From assembly GCA_014360015.1 (NCBI GenBank), contig JACIYJ010000006.1, forward strand, positions 116,652 to 180,651: a stretch of DNA of 64,000 nt, written 5' to 3'. A model generated the notes under the pieces. The model did no database searches. It had not been told where the DNA came from and worked only from the letters and a program-made list of their open reading frames with translations. Numbering within the stretch: position 1 is the stretch's first letter; the number at the start of each line of letters is the position of its first letter. This document shows, one piece after another, positions 1-9,235 of the stretch. The translations under genes and the position numbers were made by a program. The DNA comes from Candidatus Aminicenantota bacterium (lineage in GTDB: Bacteria; Acidobacteriota; Aminicenantia; Aminicenantales; Saccharicenantaceae).

Positions 1-471
1 GAGCTCAAATTCATGGCCATGGAGTTCGTTCCCTTTTATGGAAATTGGCAAAAGAGAATCATTTTCCCGGCCAAAAATGATTGCTCCCATCCTTCTCAAG
101 GGCTCCACAACTCTTTTCATTGGCCTTCGCTTCAGTGAATCATCCCCGTCAATTACCGAAAAGAATTTTTGCCCGCTCAGAATTCCAGAAAGCAACCTGG
201 CTGTAGTCCCTGAATTTCCACAATAGAGAATATCTCTGGGTTCTTTTAGCTGACCGGGTTTTATAATTATCTCCTTAGGATTCATTGTTAGGCTTTTTCC
301 AAGCTTTCGGAGACAATCTACAGTTGAGAGAGTATCACCCGAGATAAGGGGATTTTTTATCCTTACTCCCTTCCTCGATATCGCTCCAACCATCAAGGCT
401 CGGTGGGTAATTGACTTATCAGGAGGTGGAATTATTTCCCCGGTCAGCTTCTGACCTTTAGAAAACGGCAT
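1..471 (-). CDS. aroA: 3-phosphoshikimate 1-carboxyvinyltransferase (EPSP synthase), N-terminal part
   Basis: Joins shikimate-3-phosphate and phosphoenolpyruvate in the cytoplasmic shikimate pathway. Only the first 157 codons are present; the gene runs off the left edge. Seen: PPDKSITHRALMVGA near residue 16 (the Lys-Ser that binds substrate phosphate), CGNSGTTARLLSG near residue 84, and GDDSLKRRPM near residue 109, all family signatures. The ATG overlaps the tyrA stop by 14 nt, so it is translationally linked to tyrA and is the last visible gene of the aromatic operon. It supplies the precursor of chorismate, which the upstream trp and tyr genes consume. Nothing looks broken in the visible part. 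Confidence 0.95.
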   Translation of the reverse strand, partial: MPFSKGQKLTGEIIPPPDKSITHRALMVGAISRKGVRIKNPLISGDTLSTVDCLRKLGKSLTMNPKEIIIKPGQLKEPRDILYCGNSGTTARLLSGILSGQKFFSVIDGDDSLKRRPMKRVVEPLRRMGAIIFGRENDSLLPISIKGNELHGHEFEL

Positions 472-1309
472 TTTCATACATCTTTCTCCTTTTCTCCGCT
501 TCCCGATTTATTACCTCGATAATTTTAGAAATTTCGTCTTTCTCGATTGTCGTCTTAAATTTGTTTAGTTCATAAATAACCCTTTTTATATTTTTGATAA
601 TGTTTTTTTTGTTCGTAAGAACTAAGTCCGACCCAATTTTTGCTGGTGTCAGGGTCAGCCGGGTGGCTCCCAGAAATCCAGTGGCGATAAAATTATCTAT
701 CTTTCTATTTTTTCGACGCTGTTTCAGATAAATTGAAAATAAAGCAAGAGAAATAACATAGGGCAAATGACTGGTAGTGGCAGCCCAGAAATCGTGGTCG
801 GCTGGATCTATTTCCACTGGAATAGCTCCGATATTTTTAATTACCTTTTCGATTACCGGTTTCCCTTGTTTTGAATAGTGATGAGGAAAGCAGAGAAAAA
901 AAGGTTTGCCCGAAAAAAGATCAGCTCTCCAGGCTTTTTCGCCTGCCCTAACTGTGCCGGCCATGGGATGGCCACCAATCAGCATCTTTTTCGAATATTT
1001 CTTCATTTCTCTGACTATCTGGTTTTTAGTGCTCCCGGTATCCAGTAAAATCTTTCTTTCTTCCAGAATTGGCCCAATCTCTTTGATTAGCTTCTGAATC
1101 TCCTTAACTGGTGTAGCCAGGATGATAATATCGGATCTCTTAACTCCAGCTTCAATATCATCCAGATATTCATTTAGGATTTGAGAATAGACTTTCTTAA
1201 ATTGCTTGTCCTTCCCATAAATTCTGGCGGCCACCTGGCTTTTCCTTAAGGCTAAAGCCAGAGAACAGCCAATTTGGCCAAGGCCGATAATGAAAAAATT
1301 ATATTTCAT
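458..1309 (-). CDS. tyrA: Prephenate dehydrogenase
   Basis: Oxidatively decarboxylates prephenate to 4-hydroxyphenylpyruvate, the tyrosine branch. The 283-residue protein starts with a Rossmann motif IGLGQIG (residues 8-14) and has the HPMAGT segment near residue 114 typical of TyrA; the C-terminal half is the helical dimerisation domain. Length fits the mono-functional enzyme with no chorismate mutase fusion and no ACT domain, so feedback by Tyr through an ACT domain is not expected. The start overlaps the aroF stop by 4 nt. A run of eight T (plus strand, about 602-610) is in frame here, unlike some other homopolymers in this window. Confidence 0.93.
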   Translation of the reverse strand: MKYNFFIIGLGQIGCSLALALRKSQVAARIYGKDKQFKKVYSQILNEYLDDIEAGVKRSDIIILATPVKEIQKLIKEIGPILEERKILLDTGSTKNQIVREMKKYSKKMLIGGHPMAGTVRAGEKAWRADLFSGKPFFLCFPHHYSKQGKPVIEKVIKNIGAIPVEIDPADHDFWAATTSHLPYVISLALFSIYLKQRRKNRKIDNFIATGFLGATRLTLTPAKIGSDLVLTNKKNIIKNIKRVIYELNKFKTTIEKDEISKIIEVINREAEKRRKMYENAVF

Positions 1310-2316
1310 ATCTCTCTCCCACAGGCTGAACAGAGAGCTCTCAGCTCCTCAAGAAATTTCGAGAACATTTTAAAATCAAGAGTCTGAAGTCCATCACTCA
1401 GAGCCGACTGCGGATCTTTATGTACCTCCACTATCAGCCCGTCAGCTCCAGCCGCAACCGCAGCCTTTCCCACCGCCGCGACCAGGTCTCTAACTCCCGT
1501 TCCATGGCTGGGATCAGCAATGACCGGCAAATGAGAAAGCTTTTTAATCAAAGGAATAGCCGAGACATCGAAAGTGTTTCGGGTATATTTTTCAAATGTT
1601 CTTATTCCTCTTTCACATAACATCACTCTCGTATTTCCATTAGATAAAATATATTCTGCCGACATTAGTAATTCCTCAATCGTGGCCATTAGGCCACGCT
1701 TGAGTAAAACCGGCTTATCCGTTTTACCAACAGCCTGAAGAAGTGGATAATTCTGCATGTTTCTGGCGCCAATCTGAAGGATATCAGCAACCTGACTGAC
1801 CTTTTCCACATCTTCGGGAGACATAACTTCTGTAACAATGGCCAACCCGGTCTCTCTTTTTACCTCATCGAGATATTCGAGACCTTTTTCTTTCAACCCC
1901 TGAAAAGAATAAGGTGAAGTTCTGGGTTTATAAGCACCTCCTCTCAAAATCTTAACGCCCATTTCTTTTAAAACCCCAGCTATTTCTTTTATCTGCTCTT
2001 TGCTCTCCACGGCACAGGGACCAGCCATCAAAGTTATCTTTCTCCCCCCAACTTCTGTTCCATTAATTCTTATTACGGTATCTTCGTTTTTAAACTCTCT
2101 GCTGGCTAACTTAAAGGGACTCATAATACGGACAACTTTTTCTACTTCTGGCAATACTTCAAAATAATCTGGCTCAACTTCAACCCAGCCAATTACTCCA
2201 ATTACTGTTCTTTCTTTGCCCTTTATTAAATTTGGTTTTAATCCTAATTCCTTAACTCTTTTCAAGACTTGAGAAACACCTTTAACTGAGGCACCTGGTT
2301 TCATCACTATGATCAT
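1306..2316 (-). CDS. aroF: 3-deoxy-7-phosphoheptulonate synthase (DAHP synthase)
   Basis: First committed step of the shikimate pathway, condensing PEP and erythrose-4-phosphate. The 336 residues contain an N-terminal ferredoxin-like domain of about 70 residues, as in the Thermotoga type of DAHP synthase where it mediates Tyr/Phe inhibition, followed by the KDO8P-synthase-like barrel with [13 protein letters not shown] near residue 98 and [17 protein letters not shown]. It overlaps aroH by 4 nt upstream and tyrA by 4 nt downstream. Placement behind trp genes means carbon entry into the pathway shares the trp leader control. The link between N-terminal domain and allostery is family knowledge, not visible directly. 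Confidence 0.94.
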   Translation of the reverse strand: MIIVMKPGASVKGVSQVLKRVKELGLKPNLIKGKERTVIGVIGWVEVEPDYFEVLPEVEKVVRIMSPFKLASREFKNEDTVIRINGTEVGGRKITLMAGPCAVESKEQIKEIAGVLKEMGVKILRGGAYKPRTSPYSFQGLKEKGLEYLDEVKRETGLAIVTEVMSPEDVEKVSQVADILQIGARNMQNYPLLQAVGKTDKPVLLKRGLMATIEELLMSAEYILSNGNTRVMLCERGIRTFEKYTRNTFDVSAIPLIKKLSHLPVIADPSHGTGVRDLVAAVGKAAVAAGADGLIVEVHKDPQSALSDGLQTLDFKMFSKFLEELRALCSACGREI

Positions 2317-2696
2317 TTTTGTTCTCCTGAAAGGTCCGGTCTTAAGATCTTTGTCTGACCAAGATATTGATGCCTGATTTCCTCAGGTTTTAAATCAGTG
2401 TAAGCCAGGACTAATACCCTGATGACTCTTTCCATAGCTCCAGGAACGTCAATTTCCTTAGCACAAAGAGCCGGAACATAATTCAGACCCATTTGTCTCA
2501 AAGCGTACGCTGGAAACTCTTTGTTTATCTCTCCCGTCACCGTAAAAAACACAGCGACTACATCCTGTTTTTCCAGATTGTTGGCAAAAATTATTTCCTG
2601 CAGGAGTTCAGTAGTCTTATTTAGGATTTCATTTTTGTTATTTTCCTCAACCTGAACGGCCCCTCTTATTCCTCTTAATCTGACTTCTTTTCTCAT
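2313..2696 (-). CDS. aroH: Chorismate mutase, AroH class
   Basis: Rearranges chorismate to prephenate, committing it to Phe/Tyr. At 127 residues it has the length of the trimeric AroH (Bacillus-type) pseudo-barrel enzyme rather than the helical AroQ type. Visible active-site elements: RGIRGA at the N-terminus (catalytic Arg), and [18 protein letters not shown] near residue 78, which carries the Cys, Glu and Arg known in this family. It overlaps trpA and aroF by 4 nt each. Having it inside a trp operon puts the competing branch enzyme under the same transcript as anthranilate synthase. Confidence 0.92.
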   Translation of the reverse strand: MRKEVRLRGIRGAVQVEENNKNEILNKTTELLQEIIFANNLEKQDVVAVFFTVTGEINKEFPAYALRQMGLNYVPALCAKEIDVPGAMERVIRVLVLAYTDLKPEEIRHQYLGQTKILRPDLSGEQK

Positions 2697-3481
2697 AAAG
2701 CACCTCTCATGGTCTTCAAAAATTCTTCAACTTCTCCAACCCTGAAATCTTTTTCTCGACCCATCATGATTTTAATGATGGCACTCCCGACTATTACTCC
2801 ATCTACGTCCTTGGCTATTTGAGCTGCCTGAGTCGGAGTGGAAATGCCAAAGCCAGCATAAAGAGGCTTATCAGTAAAGGATTTAACTCTGGCAATTGTT
2901 TCTCTCAGTTCAGCTGCAATCTGATTTCTGACACCGGTAACTCCGAATACCGAAACTAAGTAAATAAATCCTTCAGAATTTTTGGCGATAAGTTTAATTC
3001 TGCCGGGCTCTGTTGATGGAGCAATCATATTTATCACCGAAATGTTTCTTTTTTTAAAACAATCCTGGAGGAAGCCAATTTCCTCTACTGGCAGGTCAGG
3101 AAATAGAATTCCGGATATATTCTCCTGGCTCATAAAATTGGCAAATCGATCAAAGCCAAATTGATAAATCGGATTTAAATAGCTCATTATCACCACCGGA
3201 ATGGTCAAATCTTTCCTGAATTCCTTAAAGAAAGAGATAAAACTGGCGAGCTTGAACCCTTTTTCTAAAACCCATTCAGAAGAATGCTGAATATACTTGC
3301 CGTCAGCAATTGGATCGGAAAAAGGAATTCCAATTTCCACCAGGTCAGCACCTGATGATTGGGCAGCGATTAGAAGTTCGGCAAAATCTCTTTCTGTGGG
3401 ATAAAAAGCAGTAAAAAATGGAACAAAAGCTTTCCGGCCTTTCTGCCTGATCTCCTCAGTTATTATTTCGAGTCTTTGCAT
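2693..3481 (-). CDS. trpA: Tryptophan synthase alpha subunit
   Basis: Cleaves indole-3-glycerol phosphate to indole and glyceraldehyde-3-phosphate; indole is channelled to TrpB. The 262-residue TIM barrel has the catalytic segment [13 protein letters not shown] (Glu and Asp) near residue 47 and the C-terminal phosphate-binding segment with [12 protein letters not shown] and [12 protein letters not shown]. Its start lies 26 nt inside the 3' end of trpB. Length and motifs are normal. Confidence 0.96.
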   Translation of the reverse strand: MQRLEIITEEIRQKGRKAFVPFFTAFYPTERDFAELLIAAQSSGADLVEIGIPFSDPIADGKYIQHSSEWVLEKGFKLASFISFFKEFRKDLTIPVVIMSYLNPIYQFGFDRFANFMSQENISGILFPDLPVEEIGFLQDCFKKRNISVINMIAPSTEPGRIKLIAKNSEGFIYLVSVFGVTGVRNQIAAELRETIARVKSFTDKPLYAGFGISTPTQAAQIAKDVDGVIVGSAIIKIMMGREKDFRVGEVEEFLKTMRGAL

Positions 3482-4643
3482 TTTTAACCTCTTTAATGGA
3501 GATGTCTTTGTCTCCCCTTCCAGATAAATTAACTATTACAATTTCTCCTTTTTTAAACTTTTTAAATTTCTTAACCCAGGCCACAGCATGTGAAGATTCC
3601 ATGGCCGGTATAATTCCTTCCAATCTGGCCACCTCATTAAAAGCTTCAAGAGCCAATTCGTCATCTACACTATCAACCAGGATTTTTCCCGTCTCCACCA
3701 GGAAAGCCAGCTCTGGTCCGACACCCGGATAATCAAGCCCAGCTGAGATTGAATAAGAATTTAATATCTGACCGTCTTCATCCTGAAGAACATAGGTATA
3801 AGCACCATGGAAAATACCTAACTTCCCTTTGAGCAAAGACAAAGCATGAAAAGAAGTCTCCTGACCTCGACCTGCCGCCTCCACTCCTATCTTCTTAACT
3901 CCCTTTTCCTTCAAAAATGGATGAAACAGACCTATTGAATTTGAGCCCCCACCGATACAGGCAACCAGATAATCAGGTAGCCGCCCTTCTATCTTCCTTA
4001 TTTGTTTTTTAACTTCTCTTCCTATAACTGACTGAAATTCTCTGACCATTAAGGGATAGGGATGAGGGCCAACGGCCGAACCAAGAAGATAATGACTCGT
4101 CCGAACATTTGTCACCCAATCTCTCATGGCTTCATTGGTAGCATCTTTAAGTGTTCTTGAACCCGAAGTCACTTTAATAATCTCAGCTCCCAGAAGACGC
4201 ATCTTAGAAAGGTTTAGAGCCTGCCTTTTCATATCAATTTCACCCATATAAATGGTGCATTCCAGGCCAAAGAGAGCAGCCACCGTGGCTACAGCTATTC
4301 CATGTTGTCCAGCGCCGGTTTCAGCAATCAATCTTTTTTTTCCTAATCTTTTGGCGAGGAGAGCCTGGCCAAGGCAATTGGTGATTTTATGGGCACCAGT
4401 ATGGTTGAGGTCTTCTCTCTTTAAATAGATTTTTACTCCATAGACCCGACTAAGATTTTCAGCAAAAAACAATGGCGTTGGCCTCCCACAATAATTCTTC
4501 AGATAAAATTCAAACTCCTTTTTAAAGACCGGATCCTGGCGCGCAGCATAAAACTCTCTCTCGAGTTCCAGCAGAGGTCCCATCAAAGTTTCGGGGACAT
4601 AACGGCCACCGAATCTACCGAACTTGCCAGATGATAATCCCAT
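3456..4643 (-). CDS. trpB: Tryptophan synthase beta subunit
   Basis: PLP enzyme that condenses indole with serine. The start is placed at the ATG at 4643 because GGAGG lies 8 nt upstream and the protein then begins [20 protein letters not shown], the usual TrpB N-terminus; a longer reading frame to 4718 would add 25 residues that do not look like the family. HTGAHKIT holds the PLP lysine and GGGSNSIG the phosphate-binding loop. The start sits 61 nt inside trpF, an unusually long overlap for this operon. Of the two TrpB lineages, it looks like the TrpB1 type that partners the adjacent TrpA. Confidence 0.95.
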   Translation of the reverse strand: MGLSSGKFGRFGGRYVPETLMGPLLELEREFYAARQDPVFKKEFEFYLKNYCGRPTPLFFAENLSRVYGVKIYLKREDLNHTGAHKITNCLGQALLAKRLGKKRLIAETGAGQHGIAVATVAALFGLECTIYMGEIDMKRQALNLSKMRLLGAEIIKVTSGSRTLKDATNEAMRDWVTNVRTSHYLLGSAVGPHPYPLMVREFQSVIGREVKKQIRKIEGRLPDYLVACIGGGSNSIGLFHPFLKEKGVKKIGVEAAGRGQETSFHALSLLKGKLGIFHGAYTYVLQDEDGQILNSYSISAGLDYPGVGPELAFLVETGKILVDSVDDELALEAFNEVARLEGIIPAMESSHAVAWVKKFKKFKKGEIVIVNLSGRGDKDISIKEVKNAKTRNNN

Positions 4644-5227
4644 TTTTTGATCCTCCAGATAAATTCTCGAAGCTTTTCCGGATCTTTTTTGCCAGGGAAA
4701 AGTTCTATTCCTGAGCAAACATCTAAGCCAAAAGGAGAAACTTTTTCTAAAACTGACTCCACGTTATCAGGATTTAATCCCCCACCGAGGAAAAATTTTC
4801 CGTATCTTTTGGCCCTGATAGCTATCTCCCAATCAAATGGCTGCCCCTTAATTTTTGAATCAAGGATAAAGAAATCAAATCCTGAACGGGCTATGATTTC
4901 AAGGTCTCGAAATTCTCCTACTCTAAAAGCTTTTATCCCCTTGCCTCTAAAGCTTCTCACATAGTCTACCGACTCATCTCCATGAAATTGCAACAGATCC
5001 AGCCCCAGCCTCTTGTTTATTTTTTTGACTGAGTCCATTGGCTCGTTAACGAACACTCCGACTTTAATTATGAATGGCGGGAGATTATTTATTATGTACC
5101 TGGCTTTCTCCACACTTATTTTTCTCGGACTTTCAGAAAAAATAAATCCCAATGCTTCAGCCCCGAGTTCCACGGCCAATAGAGCGTCTTCAAGATTGGT
5201 AATCCCGCAAATTTTTATTCTGGTCAT
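4583..5227 (-). CDS. trpF: Phosphoribosylanthranilate isomerase
   Basis: Amadori rearrangement of phosphoribosylanthranilate to CdRP. The 214-residue barrel begins with [11 protein letters not shown] (catalytic Cys) and has the catalytic Asp region [13 protein letters not shown] and the phosphate site [11 protein letters not shown]. It is a separate gene, not fused to trpC. The last about 20 codons are shared with trpB in another frame, so this C-terminal tail (after the FIWRI segment) may be a poorly constrained extension. Confidence 0.94.
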   Translation of the reverse strand: MTRIKICGITNLEDALLAVELGAEALGFIFSESPRKISVEKARYIINNLPPFIIKVGVFVNEPMDSVKKINKRLGLDLLQFHGDESVDYVRSFRGKGIKAFRVGEFRDLEIIARSGFDFFILDSKIKGQPFDWEIAIRAKRYGKFFLGGGLNPDNVESVLEKVSPFGLDVCSGIELFPGKKDPEKLREFIWRIKKWDYHLASSVDSVAVMSPKL

Positions 5228-5982
5228 CCCCTCAGCCCCTCCATTAATTTTAGGATTCTGTCTTCAATTTCCGAAGCCTCCATAAAATAACTTCCGATCA
5301 GAAAACCATCGGCCCCGGCCCTTTTGAACCTCTTTAAATCCTCTGGAGTCTTTAAGCCGCTCTCAATAATCCTTATTTCTCCGATGTTTTTTTCCCTTAG
5401 AAGATCCAGCATTCTCTCTCCATGAGATAGGTCAACCTTTAACGATGTAAGATCTCTGTTGTTAACGCCGACGATCCTTACCGGTAAGTCCGAAATCTTT
5501 TCTACATCCTGTTCAGAATGAACTTCTACTAAGGGTTCCATTTGCAGTTCCTGGCATTTTTCCAGCAGGCGGATTAATTTTCTTTTCTCCACCAGAGAGG
5601 CTATCAATAGCACACTGTCCGCCCCATTATTTCTGGCCTGAATTATCTGAGACTCGTGAATAATAAATCCCTTCTGAATTACAGGTATGGAAACAGCGCT
5701 CTTAACCCTCTTCAAATCATCAGCCGTGGTTAAAAAATAGTTCTCCTCAACTACTACCGAAACCGCTGAAAAGCCGTTGGTTTCGTACCGCCGAGCCAGT
5801 TCTTCAGGCTGCCAGTCTGTGTCAAACTTTCTGGTTGGGGTAGCTCTTTTGAACTCACCGATGATGCCATTACCCTTTCTCAGATAACTGGAAAGAGAAA
5901 GGGGTTTTTCCTTTCTCCGCAGAATTTCTTCTTTTATTTCCTGCGCTTCAATTTGCTTTTTAATCTTCTCGAGGAAATTCAT
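5224..5982 (-). CDS. trpC: Indole-3-glycerol phosphate synthase
   Basis: Converts CdRP to indole-3-glycerol phosphate. The 252 residues show the family segment GEFKRATPTRKFDTDW (catalytic Lys; the usual SPS is replaced by ATP here), VIQKGFIIHESQI, VGVNNRDLTSL and ESGLKTPEDL, in the expected barrel order. It starts directly after the trpD stop and overlaps trpF by 4 nt. Complete, with normal length. Confidence 0.95.
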   Translation of the reverse strand: MNFLEKIKKQIEAQEIKEEILRRKEKPLSLSSYLRKGNGIIGEFKRATPTRKFDTDWQPEELARRYETNGFSAVSVVVEENYFLTTADDLKRVKSAVSIPVIQKGFIIHESQIIQARNNGADSVLLIASLVEKRKLIRLLEKCQELQMEPLVEVHSEQDVEKISDLPVRIVGVNNRDLTSLKVDLSHGERMLDLLREKNIGEIRIIESGLKTPEDLKRFKRAGADGFLIGSYFMEASEIEDRILKLMEGLRG

Positions 5983-6993
5983 TCAGTCCTCCTGATGAAA
6001 CTTTATGAAGTCCTTTAGCTTTTGCCGAGCCTTCCCGGAATCGATTGAATCCTTAGCCATTTCTATCCCTTCCTTTAAATCTGGAGCCTTACCGGAAACA
6101 AAAATAGCTGCTCCGGCATTAATAAGAACAAAATCCCTATAAACCGAATCTTCGCCCCTCAAGACACTGAATAGAATGTTCAGGTTTTCCTGCAGGGATA
6201 GCGCCTTGATGCTGGCTTCCCTCATCCTGATTCCATAATCTTCAGGAACTATTTCTATTTCTTTGAGTTCATTCCTTTCAACCAGATAGCCAGCGGTTGG
6301 GGCAGCCACGGATATTTCATCAAGACCATCCATAGAATGAACCAGAAGATACCTTTCCCCACCAAGTTTCCTGATGACCTCAGCAACTTTTTTTATTACT
6401 TTCTCATTGAAGAAACCGATTAACTGTCTTTTAACCCCAGCTGGGTTGATCAACGGTCCCAGAAGATTAAAAATCGTTCTGACTCCTATTTCTTTCCTTA
6501 TTGGCTGGACATTTTTCATCGAAGGGTGAAAATAAGGAGCAAAGATAAATCCAATACCTAATTCCTCAACTGATTGTCTAACCTTGGAAGGAGAATCAGG
6601 AAGCTTGACTCCCAATCCTTCTATCAGATCAGCACTGCCGCACTGGCTGGAAATGGCCCGGTTTCCATGTTTGGCCACTTTGACCCCGGCTCCGGCAACT
6701 ACAAAGGCCGAAATGGTGGAAATATTGAAAGTGGATTTTCCATCTCCTCCAGTTCCACATAAATCCACAACCTCTTCCTGGCTGAGCTCGATTTTGAGAG
6801 CTTTTTCTCTCAGAGTTTTTACAAAGGAAAAGATTTCCTCTGGAGTTTCTCCTTTCATCCTTAGGCCGATAAGAAAAGCAGAAACTTGAGCCGGGGTGGC
6901 TTTGCCCTCCATTATTTCCATCACTGAAGCCTCAGCCACAGAAAGGTCAAGGTCATATCCCTCACATAAAGTTCTTATGGCCTGTTCAATCAT
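5983..6993 (-). CDS. trpD: Anthranilate phosphoribosyltransferase
   Basis: Transfers phosphoribose from PRPP to anthranilate. The 336-residue protein has the PRPP-binding signature GTGGDGKSTFNIST near residue 80, KHGNRAISSQCGSADLIEGLG, and VHSMDGLDEISVAAPT. It stands alone rather than fused to trpG. It overlaps trpG by 4 nt and abuts trpC with no gap. Confidence 0.96.
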   Translation of the reverse strand: MIEQAIRTLCEGYDLDLSVAEASVMEIMEGKATPAQVSAFLIGLRMKGETPEEIFSFVKTLREKALKIELSQEEVVDLCGTGGDGKSTFNISTISAFVVAGAGVKVAKHGNRAISSQCGSADLIEGLGVKLPDSPSKVRQSVEELGIGFIFAPYFHPSMKNVQPIRKEIGVRTIFNLLGPLINPAGVKRQLIGFFNEKVIKKVAEVIRKLGGERYLLVHSMDGLDEISVAAPTAGYLVERNELKEIEIVPEDYGIRMREASIKALSLQENLNILFSVLRGEDSVYRDFVLINAGAAIFVSGKAPDLKEGIEMAKDSIDSGKARQKLKDFIKFHQED

Positions 6994-7565
6994 TTCCCGC
7001 TCCCCAATTCAAAAAAGTTTTTTATCAGCTTTTTGCCTTCTCTGGTCAAAAAAGACTCAGGATGAAATTGAACTCCCTCGGTTGCCGTTCCTTTTATCCT
7101 GATACCCATTATTTCTCCATCGGCAGTATAAGCAGACACCTCTATTTCCTCTGGAAGGTTTTCTTCTGAAACAAGGAGGGAATGATATCTGGTGGCCTCA
7201 AAAGGATTAGAAATATCATAAAAGATAGTGTGACCGTCGTGATAAATCTCAGAGGTAAGACCATGCATTACTCTTCCGGCTGGAACAACTTTTCCTCCAA
7301 AGGCCTGGGCAATACACTGATGTCCAAGACAAACGCCAAGAATTGGAATTTTGCCCGTGAAGTGCCTGATTATTTCTTTACACTCTACTGCTTCTTCTGG
7401 CTTGCCCGGTCCAGGAGAGATTACAATATAATCAGGTGATAAGGATATGACTTCCTGAAGGGTCAGGCTGTTTCTTCGTCGGACGATAACCTCTTCAGAA
7501 ATTGTCTTGAACATTTGATAGAGGTTGTAGACGAAGGAATCGAAATTATCTATGATTAAAATCAT
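6990..7565 (-). CDS. trpG: Anthranilate synthase component II, glutamine amidotransferase
   Basis: Supplies ammonia from glutamine to TrpE. The 191 residues contain the class I amidotransferase triad: nucleophile Cys in GVCLGHQCIAQAFGG near residue 79, and HPES near residue 167, with SPGPGKPEEA before it. Because it lies between trpE and trpD it is assigned to tryptophan, but TrpG/PabA proteins are often shared with 4-aminodeoxychorismate synthase, and no pabA is seen here. It overlaps both neighbours by 4 nt. Confidence 0.95.
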   Translation of the reverse strand: MILIIDNFDSFVYNLYQMFKTISEEVIVRRRNSLTLQEVISLSPDYIVISPGPGKPEEAVECKEIIRHFTGKIPILGVCLGHQCIAQAFGGKVVPAGRVMHGLTSEIYHDGHTIFYDISNPFEATRYHSLLVSEENLPEEIEVSAYTADGEIMGIRIKGTATEGVQFHPESFLTREGKKLIKNFFELGSGK

Positions 7566-8989
7566 TTAAATCCTCCCTTTTCGGCTATCTTTACCGCTTC
7601 ATACATTCCTTTTATTTTGTTCTGAACTTCGCGATATTCATTTTCGGGGTTAGAACCGAACACAATTCCAGCACCTCCTTGAAGGAAAAAGACTCCTCTT
7701 TTATAGATAATCATCCTTATGCCAATACATAGATCGACATTCCCGTTGAAGCCAAAATACCCGACAACTCCTCCATAAGGGCCCCTTTCTACCGGTTCAA
7801 GCTGGTCGATTATCTCCATGGCTCTGAGCTTGGGTGCTCCGGTAACTGTGCCAGCCGGAAAGGTCGCTTGAAGAATGTCAAAAAAAGTTTTGTTCGGACT
7901 GAGTTTTCCTTCGACCTGGGAAACGATGTGCATTACATGCGAATATCTTTCTATAGACATTTTTTCTGTAATCTGGACACTCCCTGGAAGGCAGAGCTTC
8001 CCCAGGTCATTTCTGGCCAGATCAATCAACATAATATGCTCAGCTCTCTCTTTCTGATCATTAATTAATTGCTGTTCTAATTCGAGATCTTCTTCTCTCG
8101 TTTTGCCTCTTCTTCTTGTCCCGGCTATGGGCCGGATGGAAACAGTATCTTTCTCAACTTTAACGTGGGATTCCGGAGAAGAACCTATGATTTGAAACCT
8201 ACCGAAATCAAAATAGAACATATAAGGAGAGGGATTAATAATTCTCAGAGCTCGATAAATGTCAAAAGGCGAAGCTGAAGTTCTTCCTTTGAATTTAATA
8301 GAAAGGACTGCCTGAAAGATATCACCTGCTTTTATAAAATTCTTAGCTTCAATCACTCTTTTTATGTATTCTTCTTCAGAAAGGCTGGAACTCAGCGAGG
8401 AATTAAACTGGACTTCAGAATCCCTTTTTTCACTCCTGTAGGCGCGTCGAGAAGTCAGAGCACTCTTGATTGAGGCTATACTTTCTTCAATATCTTTTTC
8501 ACTTAATCTGATCCCTCCCACCAATATTTTCCCAATATGTTTCACATGATCAAATACCAGCAGTTTATTGACTTTAAACAGGTAAAGTTGTGGAAACAAA
8601 CTTTCTGGCTTTTTAAGATCGAGGTCATCAAAAAACCGGACAAATTCATAACCAATATAGCCAGCCCAGCCACCGGTGAAGGCTATCTCTTCCGGGGTTT
8701 GATAACATCTCTCTTTCAGGATTGAATCCAGAACCGCTTTAACATTATCTCTTTTTATGACTACTTCCCGCCCGCCTGCCCTTAAAGTATCACCCTCAAC
8801 CACAATTGTTTCTTCTGGATCTATCCCAATAAATGAATACCTTCCAAGTTTCTCTCCCTTTTCTACACTCTCCAGGAGAAAAACAGCACCCCGTTTTCTT
8901 AAATTGAGAAAAGCAGAAACCGGAGTATAGAGATCAAGCGGAACGTCCTCCCAGCCAACCAATCTGTCCTCAAATTTTCTTAGCTCCAT
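7562..8989 (-). CDS. trpE: Anthranilate synthase component I
   Basis: Makes anthranilate from chorismate; first gene of the operon. The 475-residue protein ends with the chorismate-binding domain: LIDLARNDLGKL, GTVTGAPKLRAMEIID and the Glu-rich NPENEYREVQNKI. The N-terminal region carries LLESVEKGEKLGRYSFIG, similar to the Leu-Leu-Glu-Ser segment that binds feedback Trp in TrpE. The ATG at 8989 has GGAGG 5 nt upstream. That SD sits immediately after the U-tract of the attenuator terminator, so the terminator decides whether this gene is transcribed. Confidence 0.96.
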   Translation of the reverse strand: MELRKFEDRLVGWEDVPLDLYTPVSAFLNLRKRGAVFLLESVEKGEKLGRYSFIGIDPEETIVVEGDTLRAGGREVVIKRDNVKAVLDSILKERCYQTPEEIAFTGGWAGYIGYEFVRFFDDLDLKKPESLFPQLYLFKVNKLLVFDHVKHIGKILVGGIRLSEKDIEESIASIKSALTSRRAYRSEKRDSEVQFNSSLSSSLSEEEYIKRVIEAKNFIKAGDIFQAVLSIKFKGRTSASPFDIYRALRIINPSPYMFYFDFGRFQIIGSSPESHVKVEKDTVSIRPIAGTRRRGKTREEDLELEQQLINDQKERAEHIMLIDLARNDLGKLCLPGSVQITEKMSIERYSHVMHIVSQVEGKLSPNKTFFDILQATFPAGTVTGAPKLRAMEIIDQLEPVERGPYGGVVGYFGFNGNVDLCIGIRMIIYKRGVFFLQGGAGIVFGSNPENEYREVQNKIKGMYEAVKIAEKGGFK

Positions 8990-8998
8990 TTTTCCTCC

Positions 8999-9038
8999 AA
9001 AAAAAAAGACCCACCTGTTTTTAACTACAGGTGGGTCT
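8999..9038 (-). terminator. Attenuator terminator of the aromatic operon
   Basis: On the minus strand a perfect 12-bp stem, AGACCCACCTGT (9038-9027) with ACAGGTGGGTCT (9018-9007), encloses an 8-nt loop and is followed by an unbroken U-tract (9006-8999). It ends 5 nt before the trpE SD. Its 5' arm repeats the sequence found inside the leader ORF (9123-9135), so the same downstream strand can be paired in alternative ways. This is a textbook intrinsic terminator in the place of a trp attenuator. Confidence 0.93.
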
Positions 9039-9066
9039 TGGGATTTCCTATCTCAGAGGGTCTTGC

Positions 9067-9154
9067 GGCTTAAGGAAACCTTACCGACCCACCCTCTGGG
9101 CGTACCAGTACCAGTAGTACCAGTACAGGTGGGTCATCTCAATATCCTTAAGCC
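9067..9154 (-). promoter_or_regulatory. Hairpin enclosing the trp leader ORF and masking its SD
   Basis: GGCTTAAGGA (9154-9145), which includes the leader SD, is perfectly complementary to TCCTTAAGCC (9076-9067), just after the leader stop codon. Pairing would close a loop around the whole leader ORF and block its SD. A second alternative stem, CAGAGGGT (9098-9091) with ACCCTCTG (9061-9054), links the leader end to the segment before the terminator. These are seen by eye; relative stabilities were not computed. Confidence 0.6.
9081..9137 (-). CDS. trpL: Trp/Tyr-rich leader peptide of the aromatic operon
   Basis: Encodes MTHLYWYYWYWYAQRVGR (18 residues, stop TAA at 9081-9083): three Trp and five Tyr in one eight-codon run. 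AAGGA (9149-9145) lies 7 nt before the ATG. An in-frame ATG at 9164 would add nine residues (one more Trp), but it would lie only a few nt from the predicted transcription start. GACCCACC in the leader's 5' part can pair with GGTGGGTC at 9093-9086; that segment can instead pair with the 5' arm of the terminator (9037-9030). A ribosome stalled on UGG/UAC would cover the first arm and favour the antiterminator. Regulation by Trp and Tyr is inferred from codon content and position. Confidence 0.9.
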   Translation of the reverse strand: MTHLYWYYWYWYAQRVGR

Positions 9155-9173
9155 ACTTACACATTTCGTAATG

Positions 9174-9201
9174 ATTATAGATAAAGAAAAGAGCTTGTCA
9201 A
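9174..9201 (-). promoter_or_regulatory. Sigma70-type promoter of the aromatic operon
   Basis: Consensus -35 TTGACA (plus 9196-9201), 16-bp spacer, consensus -10 TATAAT (plus 9174-9179), minus strand. The predicted start near 9167 gives a leader of about 175 nt before trpE. It lies in the short gap after cysM, so the operon has its own promoter even though cysM reads in the same direction. Confidence 0.9.
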
Positions 9202-9235
9202 GAACAGTTTCAGAATTTCTTAGAGCCTAAGGATT

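Noticed and set aside
9040..9140. T-box riboswitch before trpE
   Set aside because: AGGGTGG occurs in the leader, but there is no ACCGCG continuation, no Stem I and the leader is too short; the Trp/Tyr codon run explains the region better.
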